Assembly: GCA_006386115.1 (NCBI GenBank)
Contig: VFIW01000043.1
Coordinates: 1 to 64,000, forward strand
Direction of reading: 5' to 3'
DNA: 64,000 bases
From: Globisporangium splendens
Taxonomy: Eukaryota > Oomycota > Peronosporomycetes > Pythiales > Pythiaceae
A program made the translations under genes and the position numbers. Below, in pieces: positions 9,930-18,857 of the stretch. The notes under the pieces were generated by a model that worked only from the letters and a program-made list of their open reading frames with translations, was not told the origin of the DNA and searched no databases. The stretch's first letter is position 1, and every line of letters starts with the position of its first letter.

Positions 9930-10239
9930 TTTGCAAACGAAGTGATGGGAAATCGGATTTTTCATATGCAATGCATGAAGGCGAATCTCTCTGACAAACA
10001 GCAGCAACAGCGACAGGTATTTAACGTCCAGACGCTGTGACTAGAAAGCGTATCCTACACAGTCTCAGTGATCTCGATGGCTAATGAGCGTATCCAATCA
10101 ATGTCAGGACCGCATGATGCCTTGGAAACAAAAAGAAGATGTAATTGAAAAGTTTGACAAGAGACAAGCACGCAACTGTTGGTCTTCTTCTTCGACTCTT
10201 GTGTATTGCTTGCGTATGTTTGTGCGTGTGGGTTTTATT

Positions 10240-10350
10240 TTACGATGCAAACTCCTCGTTGTCGGCGACGCGGTCACCGATGATGAAGAATATTGTCTTC
10301 ACGTTGTGCTGTTTGAGGATGAAGCGAAAGCGTTGCTCGGACAAAACCAC
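10240..10350 (-). pseudogene. C-terminal fragment of an unrecognised convergent gene
   Basis: Read on the minus strand, about 35 residues ending in a stop at 10240 look coding, with a hydrophobic TIFFIIGDRV core. Similarity between kinase and NTPase units ends at its upstream edge (about 10349, equivalent to 14080). I infer that the captured segment contained cyclin C exon 7 plus the 3' end of the gene that once faced it. The same fragment recurs in every unit at +620 to +730. The family is unknown. Confidence 0.35.
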
Positions 10351-10362
10351 TTTGAGCCAGAA

Positions 10363-10900
10363 TGAAGCTGTTGGCGAGCCAGATCATCAAGAACTACGTG
10401 GAGTTCAAAAAGCCCAAGCTCAAGAAGATGGCAATGTCGATAAGAAGAGAATATGGCGCGGTCGTTTTTGGTTGAATGCGACGCTTTTGATTTGAGGCAT
10501 GCTTTGGCGGCTTATTTTGCAGAACTTGGAAGGCATCCAGTCGTCCTTGGATTGCGCGGTAGGGTCGGTTTTATTTTACCGCATGTTGCAAAAGCAGTAC
10601 CACGAGATCAAGCAAAAGAACGAAGATGCGCTTGTGTTGGAGATCTACGGCGCGGAACACTTGATTATTGTGTTGGGTGGTGCAAACCTTCTGCGCACGA
10701 ACTCGCGTCGATTTAAAGCCGCCTCAATGGTTTTCTCAAGTACACCCAGACAAATGCTGCGACTTGGTATACAACCGAATACGAACTCGCGACCGAGAAG
10801 CGCGTGGATCAGGCGCTGAAACAAAAAGCAGCAAGCACAACATCATCCTAGCCAGCCGTACCAGTATTTCCCAATTAAACAGCCAAGAACTAGGTTGCGG
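10363..10900 (+). pseudogene. broken MRG-domain (MRG15/Eaf3-like) fragment, unit 1
   Basis: Spread over three frames are pieces that line up with the MRG domain of chromatin readers such as MRG15/Eaf3. In order they are a Lys-rich helix (QIIKNYVEFKKPKLKK), LFYRMLQKQYHEIKQ, then the diagnostic IYGAEHL, and finally a tail with LNGFLKYTQTNAATWY. Frame changes and missing bases after IYGAEHL break the domain, and no start-to-stop model covers it. No chromodomain is present. An identical copy lies in unit 6; NTPase units lack it. Whether any stretch is still spliced and translated cannot be seen. Confidence 0.6.
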
Positions 10901-11216
10901 TGATGTAGCAATCGGAATTTGTTTTCTTTTTCCGCAATGCAGCCAGATTTTATTGTTTATCCTCCTTTTCCCTTAGCAATTATTACTCTTCGTGTTGACT
11001 TAGCGTAGCCTCAGTGAAAATGAAGAGAACAACCATATTGGCGTTCTGAAGAAAGCTGGCAATGGAAAAATGAGCAGTAGAGACATTGTTGATGGGGAAT
11101 TGGGGTGTTGTCTGCGTGGAGGGTGTCATGCCTCAGTTGCAGTCAACAATGATGAACAATCGCTAAATGACTGGCACAATTCGTCGCGACATTTGCTAAA
11201 ACAAAACAAGTGCGAC

Positions 11217-13079
11217 TTACGTCTTTAGTTTCTTTGTTGGAGTTCCGCTGTCGTTCTTCGGCAACTTTTGCTGGTGCTGTTCCATGTATTGCTGCTCAAG
11301 TTGCGTCAGCTGTTCGAGAGCTTCCGCTGCAGTGGGCCTTTGAGACGTGTCGTCATGCATCAGCCGCCTCATGAACGCTGTTCTCTCTTCCCCCAAGTCG
11401 TGCCAGCTTCCATACACGCTGCGTCCGCTCGTTTGGATCAAATGGCCCACTGACCACATATCGACCGCAGTAGTATGATGGTCACTGTTATGGATCTCCG
11501 GGGCGTGTTCTTCTTGACTCAAGTGTCGGCCGCTCGGTTTGTACTGAGGACTCTCAGCCGCGTCAACGAAGTCAATGAGGAACCATGAGTCCGAACTATC
11601 ACGACGCTTTACGACATTCGACCATTGAATGTCACGGTGCATCCATGAGGCCTCATGCAACTTCACAAGAGCCGACAGTACATCTCGAATTGCGTGGAAC
11701 AAGTCCTCAACACTGGATGGCTTTGTGTCTGTACCCCGGGGGATAAAAACCATTCGTCTGGTTGACACGACAGTTTTTATCAAGCGATCGACATTGGGAA
11801 CTCGATAGCCTTTTAGAACTGAATACAGTCGCTCCAAATGCCATTTCGTGTTCTGAAAAGTAGCCACATCTGGGAAGATTTTAACCACGCGGATTGGCTC
11901 GAGGTGTACTTGAACGCCATTTGATCGGACCAAACTCTTGTATTCGTCTCGACCACTCTCAGGACACAAGCTTGTAATGCTTCGCAGCAGTCGAGAAATG
12001 TTCAAGATGGCCAGCAGTAGCCGAAATCGTCCTCCAAGGTTTTTAAGATCAAACGATCCCAACTCAATAGCGTCCACTTGACTCGACACACTTTTGCGTG
12101 CGGTGGCGTACAAGTCGACCTTGAAGCCGACGGCTGCATACCCGAACAAGTACGGCACATCCCCATAAGTCCAAATGAGCTTCTCACAAAGTTCACGGCG
12201 TGGCGTTCCAATGCGAGCACCTGGAGCTTCTTCCTCTCCACGGAAGACGCAGAACGAATCCACAACGAACAAGTAATCCGGACTATTGCACCCAGTTAAT
12301 CTCCGCTCGCTCGCTCCAATTCCAGACAACACGACATTCAAGACATTGCAGATCAAATTGTCCCAAAACGAGTGAAACGAATCCTCCGTAGCCCCGCTAG
12401 GGTCCACCGGATGGACAACGCGGAGAAGAACCTTGTAGATCAAGTTCATACACGGCGCGGAATTTTCAAGTTTGAACATTTTTGAGAGCAACTGGCGATC
12501 CTCGAGCGCCAAACCATCACTCCAATCTTGAAGAAATAACTGGTGCACACCGATTTTCACCAAAAGTTCCCCTTGGATGAAATTCGCAAGCTCTCCAACC
12601 AAAGGTATCGCTTGTGGAGGAATCTCAGTCAGGAGGAACGCGCTCAACCATGCTGCCGTCGAACTGTTTTCCAGGACTCTGACGGGAATTCCAGCTGACG
12701 CCATTTCGTCTCGTAGGTCGCGAATGTCCACCAACACGTGAGTCTGTCGTGTCGATGGCTCAGGAAGGTCTGCTTCGGCTCTCAAGTCCCCAATTGTCGC
12801 TTCTTCCTCCATCTCCTCAGTCAGCAGAGACGCGATGCCGTTAGGGATCTCCCCTTTCTTCAAGGCAACCACATCGTCGTCGCGTGATGGCAGCCACGAG
12901 TTGCCCCTCTTCGCCAGGTAGAGGCGCAATTTGTGTGCAGGGAAATCGAACCCTTCCTCCGTCTTGATAGCGTCCTTCAAGTCGCCTACCGTGTCACTCT
13001 CGTCGATGTCCACAGAGAACGCGCTGCTGTTCATGCCGACAAAGACGCAGAAGAGCTTCATCGTCATTCCGTTTGCCAA
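11217..13079 (-). CDS. CRN: Crinkler effector with kinase-like C-terminal domain (620 aa), unit 1
   Basis: CRNs are modular oomycete effectors. The header delivers variable C-terminal domains, usually to the host nucleus, and kinase-bodied CRNs such as CRN8 alter host defence. Residues 1-50 form the ubiquitin-like header (start MTMKLFCVFVG), with LRLYLAK at 51-57 and HVLVDIR at 114-120. Residues 121-330 are an alpha/beta region I cannot name. A protein kinase fold follows: VVKIF as the likely Lys strand, then the catalytic loop HRDIQWSNV (H481, D483). DFV at 503-505 replaces the usual DFG, and APEIH follows. The C-terminus is basic (KKLKT), a possible nuclear signal. Header allele A. No classical signal peptide is evident, as is common for CRNs. 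Single exon, convergent with cyclin C. Confidence 0.88.
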   Translation of the reverse strand: MANGMTMKLFCVFVGMNSSAFSVDIDESDTVGDLKDAIKTEEGFDFPAHKLRLYLAKRGNSWLPSRDDDVVALKKGEIPNGIASLLTEEMEEEATIGDLRAEADLPEPSTRQTHVLVDIRDLRDEMASAGIPVRVLENSSTAAWLSAFLLTEIPPQAIPLVGELANFIQGELLVKIGVHQLFLQDWSDGLALEDRQLLSKMFKLENSAPCMNLIYKVLLRVVHPVDPSGATEDSFHSFWDNLICNVLNVVLSGIGASERRLTGCNSPDYLFVVDSFCVFRGEEEAPGARIGTPRRELCEKLIWTYGDVPYLFGYAAVGFKVDLYATARKSVSSQVDAIELGSFDLKNLGGRFRLLLAILNISRLLRSITSLCPESGRDEYKSLVRSNGVQVHLEPIRVVKIFPDVATFQNTKWHLERLYSVLKGYRVPNVDRLIKTVVSTRRMVFIPRGTDTKPSSVEDLFHAIRDVLSALVKLHEASWMHRDIQWSNVVKRRDSSDSWFLIDFVDAAESPQYKPSGRHLSQEEHAPEIHNSDHHTTAVDMWSVGHLIQTSGRSVYGSWHDLGEERTAFMRRLMHDDTSQRPTAAEALEQLTQLEQQYMEQHQQKLPKNDSGTPTKKLKT

Positions 13080-13350
13080 CTACCAATTATTTGTGCTCAA
13101 GTACGCGTGGTGTGTTGAGTGTTCCATTGACCAAAAGCTTTGAAAAGACTTTGACAAGGACATCACTGGAAATTTCTTGTTTTTTCTTCGTAGTCATTCG
13201 CTCTCACTGAATGACGGCCAGTGACTCACAGCCGCACCACCGCAACAAAGCGCTCATTCTATCGTCCTAGTACGTGTCGTTCGATTTAACTGGACGAGCA
13301 TGCGAAAGCAACAACAGCAACGCTTGTCTACTCTGTTGCATCTAATGCAG
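13080..13350. promoter_or_regulatory. shared upstream region of CRN (-) and cyclin C exon-7 copy (+)
   Basis: A 271-bp spacer between the CRN start codon and the next exon-7 copy, repeated in every unit with very few changes (for example GACAAGG versus GACGAGG in the last two). It must contain the CRN promoter. Its right end (TCTAATGCAG) keeps a splice-acceptor sequence directly before the exon copy. No strong TATA box was identified. Confidence 0.5.
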
Positions 13351-13660
13351 GCAACTGGTATAATACTCGTATCGCACCGACATCATCATGTTGTACCCTC
13401 CGTTCATGGTCGCGTACGCGGCGGCGTACATCTCGTGCATGGAGACCGGGTACGACGCGGCGCACGTGTTTGCGAGCGTGAACATCAAGAAGGATCTGCT
13501 GATGAAGATCGTGCGCGAGTTCCAGGAGGCGTTCGAGGAGGAGAAGCGCTTGTACCAGGTGCAGGCTGCGGCGCTCGAGAAGCTCGAAGATCTCATCCCC
13601 GACCCGTCGGCCGCCGATGCAAATACCGAGTCTGCAGGAAACGCAGCTGCGGACAAGTAA
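13351..13660 (+). pseudogene. cyclin C exon-7 copy, unit 2
   Basis: A full-length copy of the 310-bp last exon of cyclin C, including the stop codon. The upstream exons are absent. Two amino-acid differences from the authentic exon (Val to Ile, Ala to Thr near the start) are shared by most copies. The first in-frame ATG (13388) would give a 90-aa peptide from the second cyclin box and tail. Confidence 0.85.
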
Positions 13661-14240
13661 TTTGCAAACGAAGTGATGGGAAATCGGATTTTTCATATGC
13701 AATGCATGAAGGCGAATCTCTCTGACAAACAGCAGCAACAGCGACAGGTATTTAACGTCCAGACGCTGTGACTAGAAAGCGTATCCTACACAGTCTCAGT
13801 GATCTCGATGGCTAATGAGCGTATCCAATCAATGTCAGGACCGCATGATGCCTTGGAAACAAAAAGAAGATGTAATTGAAAAGTTTGACAAGAGACAAGC
13901 ACGCAACTGTTGGTCTTCTTCTTCGACTCTTGTGTATTGCTTGCGTATGTTTGTGCGTGTGGGTTTTATTTTACGATGCAAACTCCTCGTTGTCGGCGAC
14001 GCGGTCACCGATGATGAAGAATATTGTCTTCACGTTGTGCTGTTTGAGGATGAAGCGAAAGCGTTGCTCGGACAAAACCATTCCGATGGACATGCAAGCA
14101 AATACAAGCACATAATCAAGTCGTTGGCTGGGTGCATTTTACGCAGTTGCACAATACAAACGGCATAATGGAGAGGTCTTTGCACTACGGGATTTATATA
14201 CCCCTGTACACACCGTAATTCGTCTACGCGCACCAGCTAT

Positions 14241-15383
14241 TCAAGACATCCGTGTGTTCATGGTGGGACACGAAAGCTCAGCAGTTTGCACTTCGAATAG
14301 CCATTGTGATGAGGCAGCCAGAAACTCATTCACGGGTTGGTAAACCGTCGAAGAGCAAATAGCAATCAACCAGCACTTGGAAGCATTCACGAGATCACAG
14401 AGGGTGCTTAATGCCACGTAAAACGGTGAGTGCTTGCTGCCTGGTTCATGCTCAAGCTTTTGCATACTGTCAACGCACAAGATGACGCACATATCGCCAA
14501 GGGGGGTGCCAACTATTTCAGCCAACTTCCTCAGCACGTGATCGGGAGTCACATGATTGGCGCGCTGGTCCACGAAATCCCCCCACTCCAGAGAATCCTG
14601 TAGTTGATACAGCATACGCGTTCCAATCGCTTGCGCTGGATTAGCGAACTGACCTGGTGCTGTCGTTCCGTTCTCAAACGTGACCTTGAAGGTGAAGGCA
14701 TTTTTCAGCAGTCCCATCATCACTTGGTCTTCACTGCCTTCATCACCGAAAACCTGTCGCTGCACCACAGTAGGAAACTCATCCAACAGCCTCGACTTGC
14801 CTGTTCCTGGACCACCGAGACACATGAAAACTGGGTGGCGACGCTTGTCGTGCATCCCCTCTCCCCACGCTTGATAATGACGTCGGATGGCTTCAGAAAT
14901 GGTCGGAAGGTCCAGTGGATTCTGAAAATCCCAAGCCGTCCCAGCAGTCGAAACTAAAGGTTTCGGAGGACGCCAGGAGAACTTTACACTTGGTGAAAGC
15001 GCTGATTCGATGGTACTCACATGTCGAATGTCCACCAACACGTGGGTCTGTCGTGTCGATGGCTCAGGAAGGTCTGCTTCGGCTCTCAAGTCCCCAATTG
15101 TCGCTTCTTCCTCCATCTCCTCAGTCAGCAGAGACGCGATGCCGTTAGGGATCTCCCCTTTCTTCAAGGCAACCACATCGTCGTCGCGTGATGGCAGCCA
15201 CGAGTTGCCCCTCTTCGCCAGGTAGAGGCGCAATTTGTGTGCAGGGAAATCGAACCCTTCCTCCGTCTTGATAGCGTCCTTCAAGTCGCCTACCGTGTCA
15301 CTCTCGTCGATGTCCACAGAGAACGCGCTGCTGTTCATGCCGACAAAGACGCAGAAGAGCTTCATCGTCATTCCGTTTGCCAA
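14241..15383 (-). CDS. CRN: Crinkler with P-loop NTPase body (380 aa), unit 2
   Basis: The header (residues 1-120, allele A) is the same as in the kinase CRN. After HVLVDIR the protein switches to an unrelated body. Residues 165-375 form a P-loop NTPase of the type found in CRN/CR-family effectors: Walker A GGPGTGKS at 190-197 and a hydrophobic strand MCVILCVDSMQ that fits Walker B. Possible sensor and winged-helix parts follow. The ORF stops soon after the NTPase core (TMNTRMS), so no separate nuclease or kinase effector module follows, unlike many CR-family proteins. It may be truncated, or the NTPase itself may be the effector. Residue variant: Phe in FKVTFENG, shared only with unit 7. Single exon. 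Confidence 0.85.
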   Translation of the reverse strand: MANGMTMKLFCVFVGMNSSAFSVDIDESDTVGDLKDAIKTEEGFDFPAHKLRLYLAKRGNSWLPSRDDDVVALKKGEIPNGIASLLTEEMEEEATIGDLRAEADLPEPSTRQTHVLVDIRHVSTIESALSPSVKFSWRPPKPLVSTAGTAWDFQNPLDLPTISEAIRRHYQAWGEGMHDKRRHPVFMCLGGPGTGKSRLLDEFPTVVQRQVFGDEGSEDQVMMGLLKNAFTFKVTFENGTTAPGQFANPAQAIGTRMLYQLQDSLEWGDFVDQRANHVTPDHVLRKLAEIVGTPLGDMCVILCVDSMQKLEHEPGSKHSPFYVALSTLCDLVNASKCWLIAICSSTVYQPVNEFLAASSQWLFEVQTAELSCPTMNTRMS

Positions 15384-15654
15384 CTACCAATTATTTGTGC
15401 TCAAGTACGCGTGGTGTGTTGAGTGTTCCATTGACCAAAAGCTTTGAAAAGACTTTGACAAGGACATCACTGGAAATTTCTTGTTTTTTCTTCGTAGTCA
15501 TTCGCTCTCACTGAATGACGGCCAGTGACTCACAGCCGCACCACCGCAACAAAGCGCTCATTCTATCGTCCTAGTACGTGTCGTTCGATTTAACTGGACG
15601 AGCATGCGAAAGCAACAACAGCAACGCTTGTCTACTCTGTTGCATCTAATGCAG

Positions 15655-15964
15655 GCAACTGGTATAATACTCGTATCGCACCGACATCATCATGTTGTAC
15701 CCTCCGTTCATGGTCGCGTACGCGGCGGCGTACATCTCGTGCATGGAGACCGGGTACGACGCGGCGCACGTGTTTGCGAGCGTGAACATCAAGAAGGATC
15801 TGCTGATGAAGATCGTGCGCGAGTTCCAGGAGGCGTTCGAGGAGGAGAAGCGCTTGTACCAGGTGCAGGCTGCGGCGCTCGAGAAGCTCGAAGATCTCAT
15901 CCCCGACCCGTCGGCCGCCGATGCAAATACCGAGTCTGCAGGAAACGCAGCTGCGGACAAGTAA
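15655..15964 (+). pseudogene. cyclin C exon-7 copy, unit 3
   Basis: 310-bp exon copy with the Ile/Thr variants, open to the original stop. Preceded by the CRN upstream region rather than by cyclin C exon 6. Confidence 0.85.
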
Positions 15965-16544
15965 TTTGCAAACGAAGTGATGGGAAATCGGATTTTTCAT
16001 ATGCAATGCATGAAGGCGAATCTCTCTGACAAACAGCAGCAACAGCGACAGGTATTTAACGTCCAGACGCTGTGACTAGAAAGCGTATCCTACACAGTCT
16101 CAGTGATCTCGATGGCTAATGAGCGTATCCAATCAATGTCAGGACCGCATGATGCCTTGGAAACAAAAAGAAGATGTAATTGAAAAGTTTGACAAGAGAC
16201 AAGCACGCAACTGTTGGTCTTCTTCTTCGACTCTTGTGTATTGCTTGCGTATGTTTGTGCGTGTGGGTTTTATTTTACGATGCAAACTCCTCGTTGTCGG
16301 CGACGCGGTCACCGATGATGAAGAATATTGTCTTCACGTTGTGCTGTTTGAGGATGAAGCGAAAGCGTTGCTCGGACAAAACCATTCCGATGGACATGCA
16401 AGCAAATACAAGCACATAATCAAGTCGTTGGCTGGGTGCATTTTACGCAGTTGCACAATACAAACGGCATAATGGAGAGGTCTTTGCACTACGGGATTTA
16501 TATACCCCTGTACACACCGTAATTCGTCTACGCGCACCAGCTAT

Positions 16545-17696
16545 TCAAGACATCCGTGTGTTCATGGTGGGACACGAAAGCTCAGCAGTTTGCACTTCGA
16601 ATAGCCATTGTGATGAGGCAGCCAGAAACTCATTCACGGGTTGGTAAACCGTCGAAGAGCAAATAGCAATCAACCAGCACTTGGAAGCATTCACGAGATC
16701 ACAGAGGGTGCTTAATGCCACGTAAAACGGTGAGTGCTTGCTGCCTGGTTCATGCTCAAGCTTTTGCATACTGTCAACGCACAAGATGACGCACATATCG
16801 CCAAGGGGGGTGCCAACTATTTCAGCCAACTTCCTCAGCACGTGATCGGGAGTCACATGATTGGCGCGCTGGTCCACGAAATCCCCCCACTCCAGAGAAT
16901 CCTGTAGTTGATACAGCATACGCGTTCCAATCGCTTGCGCTGGATTAGCGAACTGACCTGGTGCTGTCGTTCCGTTCTCAAGCGTGACCTTGAAGGTGAA
17001 GGCATTTTTCAGCAGTCCCATCATCACTTGGTCTTCACTGCCTTCATCACCGAAAACCTGTCGCTGCACCACAGTAGGAAACTCATCCAACAGCCTCGAC
17101 TTGCCTGTTCCTGGACCACCGAGACACATGAAAACTGGGTGGCGACGCTTGTCGTGCATCCCCTCTCCCCACGCTTGATAATGACGTCGGATGGCTTCAG
17201 AAATGGTCGGAAGGTCCAGTGGATTCTGAAAATCCCAAGCCGTCCCAGCAGTCGAAACTAAAGGTTTCGGAGGACGCCAGGAGAACTTTACACTTGGTGA
17301 AAGCGCTGATTCGATGGTACTCACATGTCGAATGTCCACCAACACGTGAATGTCTCCTTCGCTTGGAACGAAGTTCTTACCAAAGTGCATTTGGTTATCG
17401 ATCCGGAATGCTGCCTCCATTTCCTCAGTCAGCAGAGACGCGATGCCGTTAGGGATCTCCCCTTTCTTCAAGGCAACCACATCGTCGTCGCGTGATGGCA
17501 GCCACGAGTTACCCCTCTTCGCCAGGTAGAGGCGCAATCTATCAGCATCCACAGACTTCAAGTCGTTCGCTTTCTCCGTCTTGATAGCGTCCTTCAAGTC
17601 GCCTACCGTGTCACTCTCGTCGATGTCCACAGAGAACGCGCTGCTGTTCATGCCGACAAAGACGCAGAAGAGCTTCATCGTCATTCCGTTTGCCAA
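16545..17696 (-). CDS. CRN: Crinkler with P-loop NTPase body (383 aa), header allele B, unit 3
   Basis: Differs from the unit 2 protein in two header blocks. Residues 41-53 read EKANDLKSVDADR in place of EEGFDFPAHK. The segment before HVLVDIR has an unrelated sequence containing NQMHFGKNF. LRLYLAK is unchanged, as are the flanking header parts and the NTPase body except Leu in FKVTLENG. The alternation of divergent blocks with identical flanks points to recombination or gene conversion inside the header rather than gradual drift. Confidence 0.85.
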   Translation of the reverse strand: MANGMTMKLFCVFVGMNSSAFSVDIDESDTVGDLKDAIKTEKANDLKSVDADRLRLYLAKRGNSWLPSRDDDVVALKKGEIPNGIASLLTEEMEAAFRIDNQMHFGKNFVPSEGDIHVLVDIRHVSTIESALSPSVKFSWRPPKPLVSTAGTAWDFQNPLDLPTISEAIRRHYQAWGEGMHDKRRHPVFMCLGGPGTGKSRLLDEFPTVVQRQVFGDEGSEDQVMMGLLKNAFTFKVTLENGTTAPGQFANPAQAIGTRMLYQLQDSLEWGDFVDQRANHVTPDHVLRKLAEIVGTPLGDMCVILCVDSMQKLEHEPGSKHSPFYVALSTLCDLVNASKCWLIAICSSTVYQPVNEFLAASSQWLFEVQTAELSCPTMNTRMS

Positions 17697-17967
17697 CTAC
17701 CAATTATTTGTGCTCAAGTACGCGTGGTGTGTTGAGTGTTCCATTGACCAAAAGCTTTGAAAAGACTTTGACAAGGACATCACTGGAAATTTCTTGTTTT
17801 TTCTTCGTAGTCATTCGCTCTCACTGAATGACGGCCAGTGACTCACAGCCGCACCACCGCAACAAAGCGCTCATTCTATCGTCCTAGTACGTGTCGTTCG
17901 ATTTAACTGGACGAGCATGCGAAAGCAACAACAGCAACGCTTGTCTACTCTGTTGCATCTAATGCAG

Positions 17968-18277
17968 GCAACTGGTATAATACTCGTATCGCACCGACAT
18001 CATCATGTTGTACCCTCCGTTCATGGTCGCGTACGCGGCGGCGTACATCTCGTGCATGGAGACCGGGTACGACGCGGCGCACGTGTTTGCGAGCGTGAAC
18101 ATCAAGAAGGATCTGCTGATGAAGATCGTGCGCGAGTTCCAGGAGGCGTTCGAGGAGGAGAAGCGCTTGTACCAGGTGCAGGCTGCGGCGCTCGAGAAGC
18201 TCGAAGATCTCATCCCCGACCCGTCGGCCGCCGATGCAAATACCGAGTCTGCAGGAAACGCAGCTGCGGACAAGTAA
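17968..18277 (+). pseudogene. cyclin C exon-7 copy, unit 4
   Basis: 310-bp exon copy with the Ile/Thr variants and an open frame to the stop at 18277. Confidence 0.85.
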
Positions 18278-18857
18278 TTTGCAAACGAAGTGATGGGAAA
18301 TCGGATTTTTCATATGCAATGCATGAAGGCGAATCTCTCTGACAAACAGCAGCAACAGCGACAGGTATTTAACGTCCAGACGCTGTGACTAGAAAGCGTA
18401 TCCTACACAGTCTCAGTGATCTCGATGGCTAATGAGCGTATCCAATCAATGTCAGGACCGCATGATGCCTTGGAAACAAAAAGAAGATGTAATTGAAAAG
18501 TTTGACAAGAGACAAGCACGCAACTGTTGGTCTTCTTCTTCGACTCTTGTGTATTGCTTGCGTATGTTTGTGCGTGTGGGTTTTATTTTACGATGCAAAC
18601 TCCTCGTTGTCGGCGACGCGGTCACCGATGATGAAGAATATTGTCTTCACGTTGTGCTGTTTGAGGATGAAGCGAAAGCGTTGCTCGGACAAAACCATTC
18701 CGATGGACATGCAAGCAAATACAAGCACATAATCAAGTCGTTGGCTGGGTGCATTTTACGCAGTTGCACAATACAAACGGCATAATGGAGAGGTCTTTGC
18801 ACTACGGGATTTATATACCCCTGTACACACCGTAATTCGTCTACGCGCACCAGCTAT

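Larger units (their letters stand above)
9620..13350. repeat. array unit 1 (3731 bp, kinase CRN)
   Basis: Defined from the first base of cyclin C exon 7 to the base before its next copy. Order: authentic exon 7 (+), 3' flank, C-terminal fragment of a convergent gene (-), MRG-domain relic (+), kinase CRN (-), CRN upstream region. It is nearly identical to unit 6 (22585-26315). Confidence 0.9.
13351..15654. repeat. array unit 2 (2304 bp, NTPase CRN)
   Basis: Order: exon-7 copy (+), shared 3' flank, convergent-gene fragment (-), NTPase CRN with header allele A (-), CRN upstream region. It is 9 bp shorter than units 3, 4 and 7 because header A is three codons shorter. Confidence 0.9.
15655..17967. 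repeat. array unit 3 (2313 bp, NTPase CRN)
   Basis: Same order as unit 2 but with header allele B in the CRN. The unit is almost base-identical to unit 4. Confidence 0.9.

Noticed and set aside
13300..13725. 141-aa plus-strand ORF beginning MRKQQQQRL, repeated in each unit
   Set aside because: It reads the cyclin C exon in a wrong frame; the conserved protein signal is in the cyclin frame. It recurs only because the unit recurs.
13815..14168. 93- to 117-aa plus-strand ORF after each exon copy
   Set aside because: Covers the cyclin C 3' flank and is antisense to the possible convergent-gene fragment. No domain, and its end changes with the unit type.
14998..15030. possible intron at the header/body junction of the NTPase CRNs
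   Set aside because: A GTGAGTA word occurs just after HVLVDIR, but the frame stays open through it into the NTPase core and no suitable acceptor is needed.
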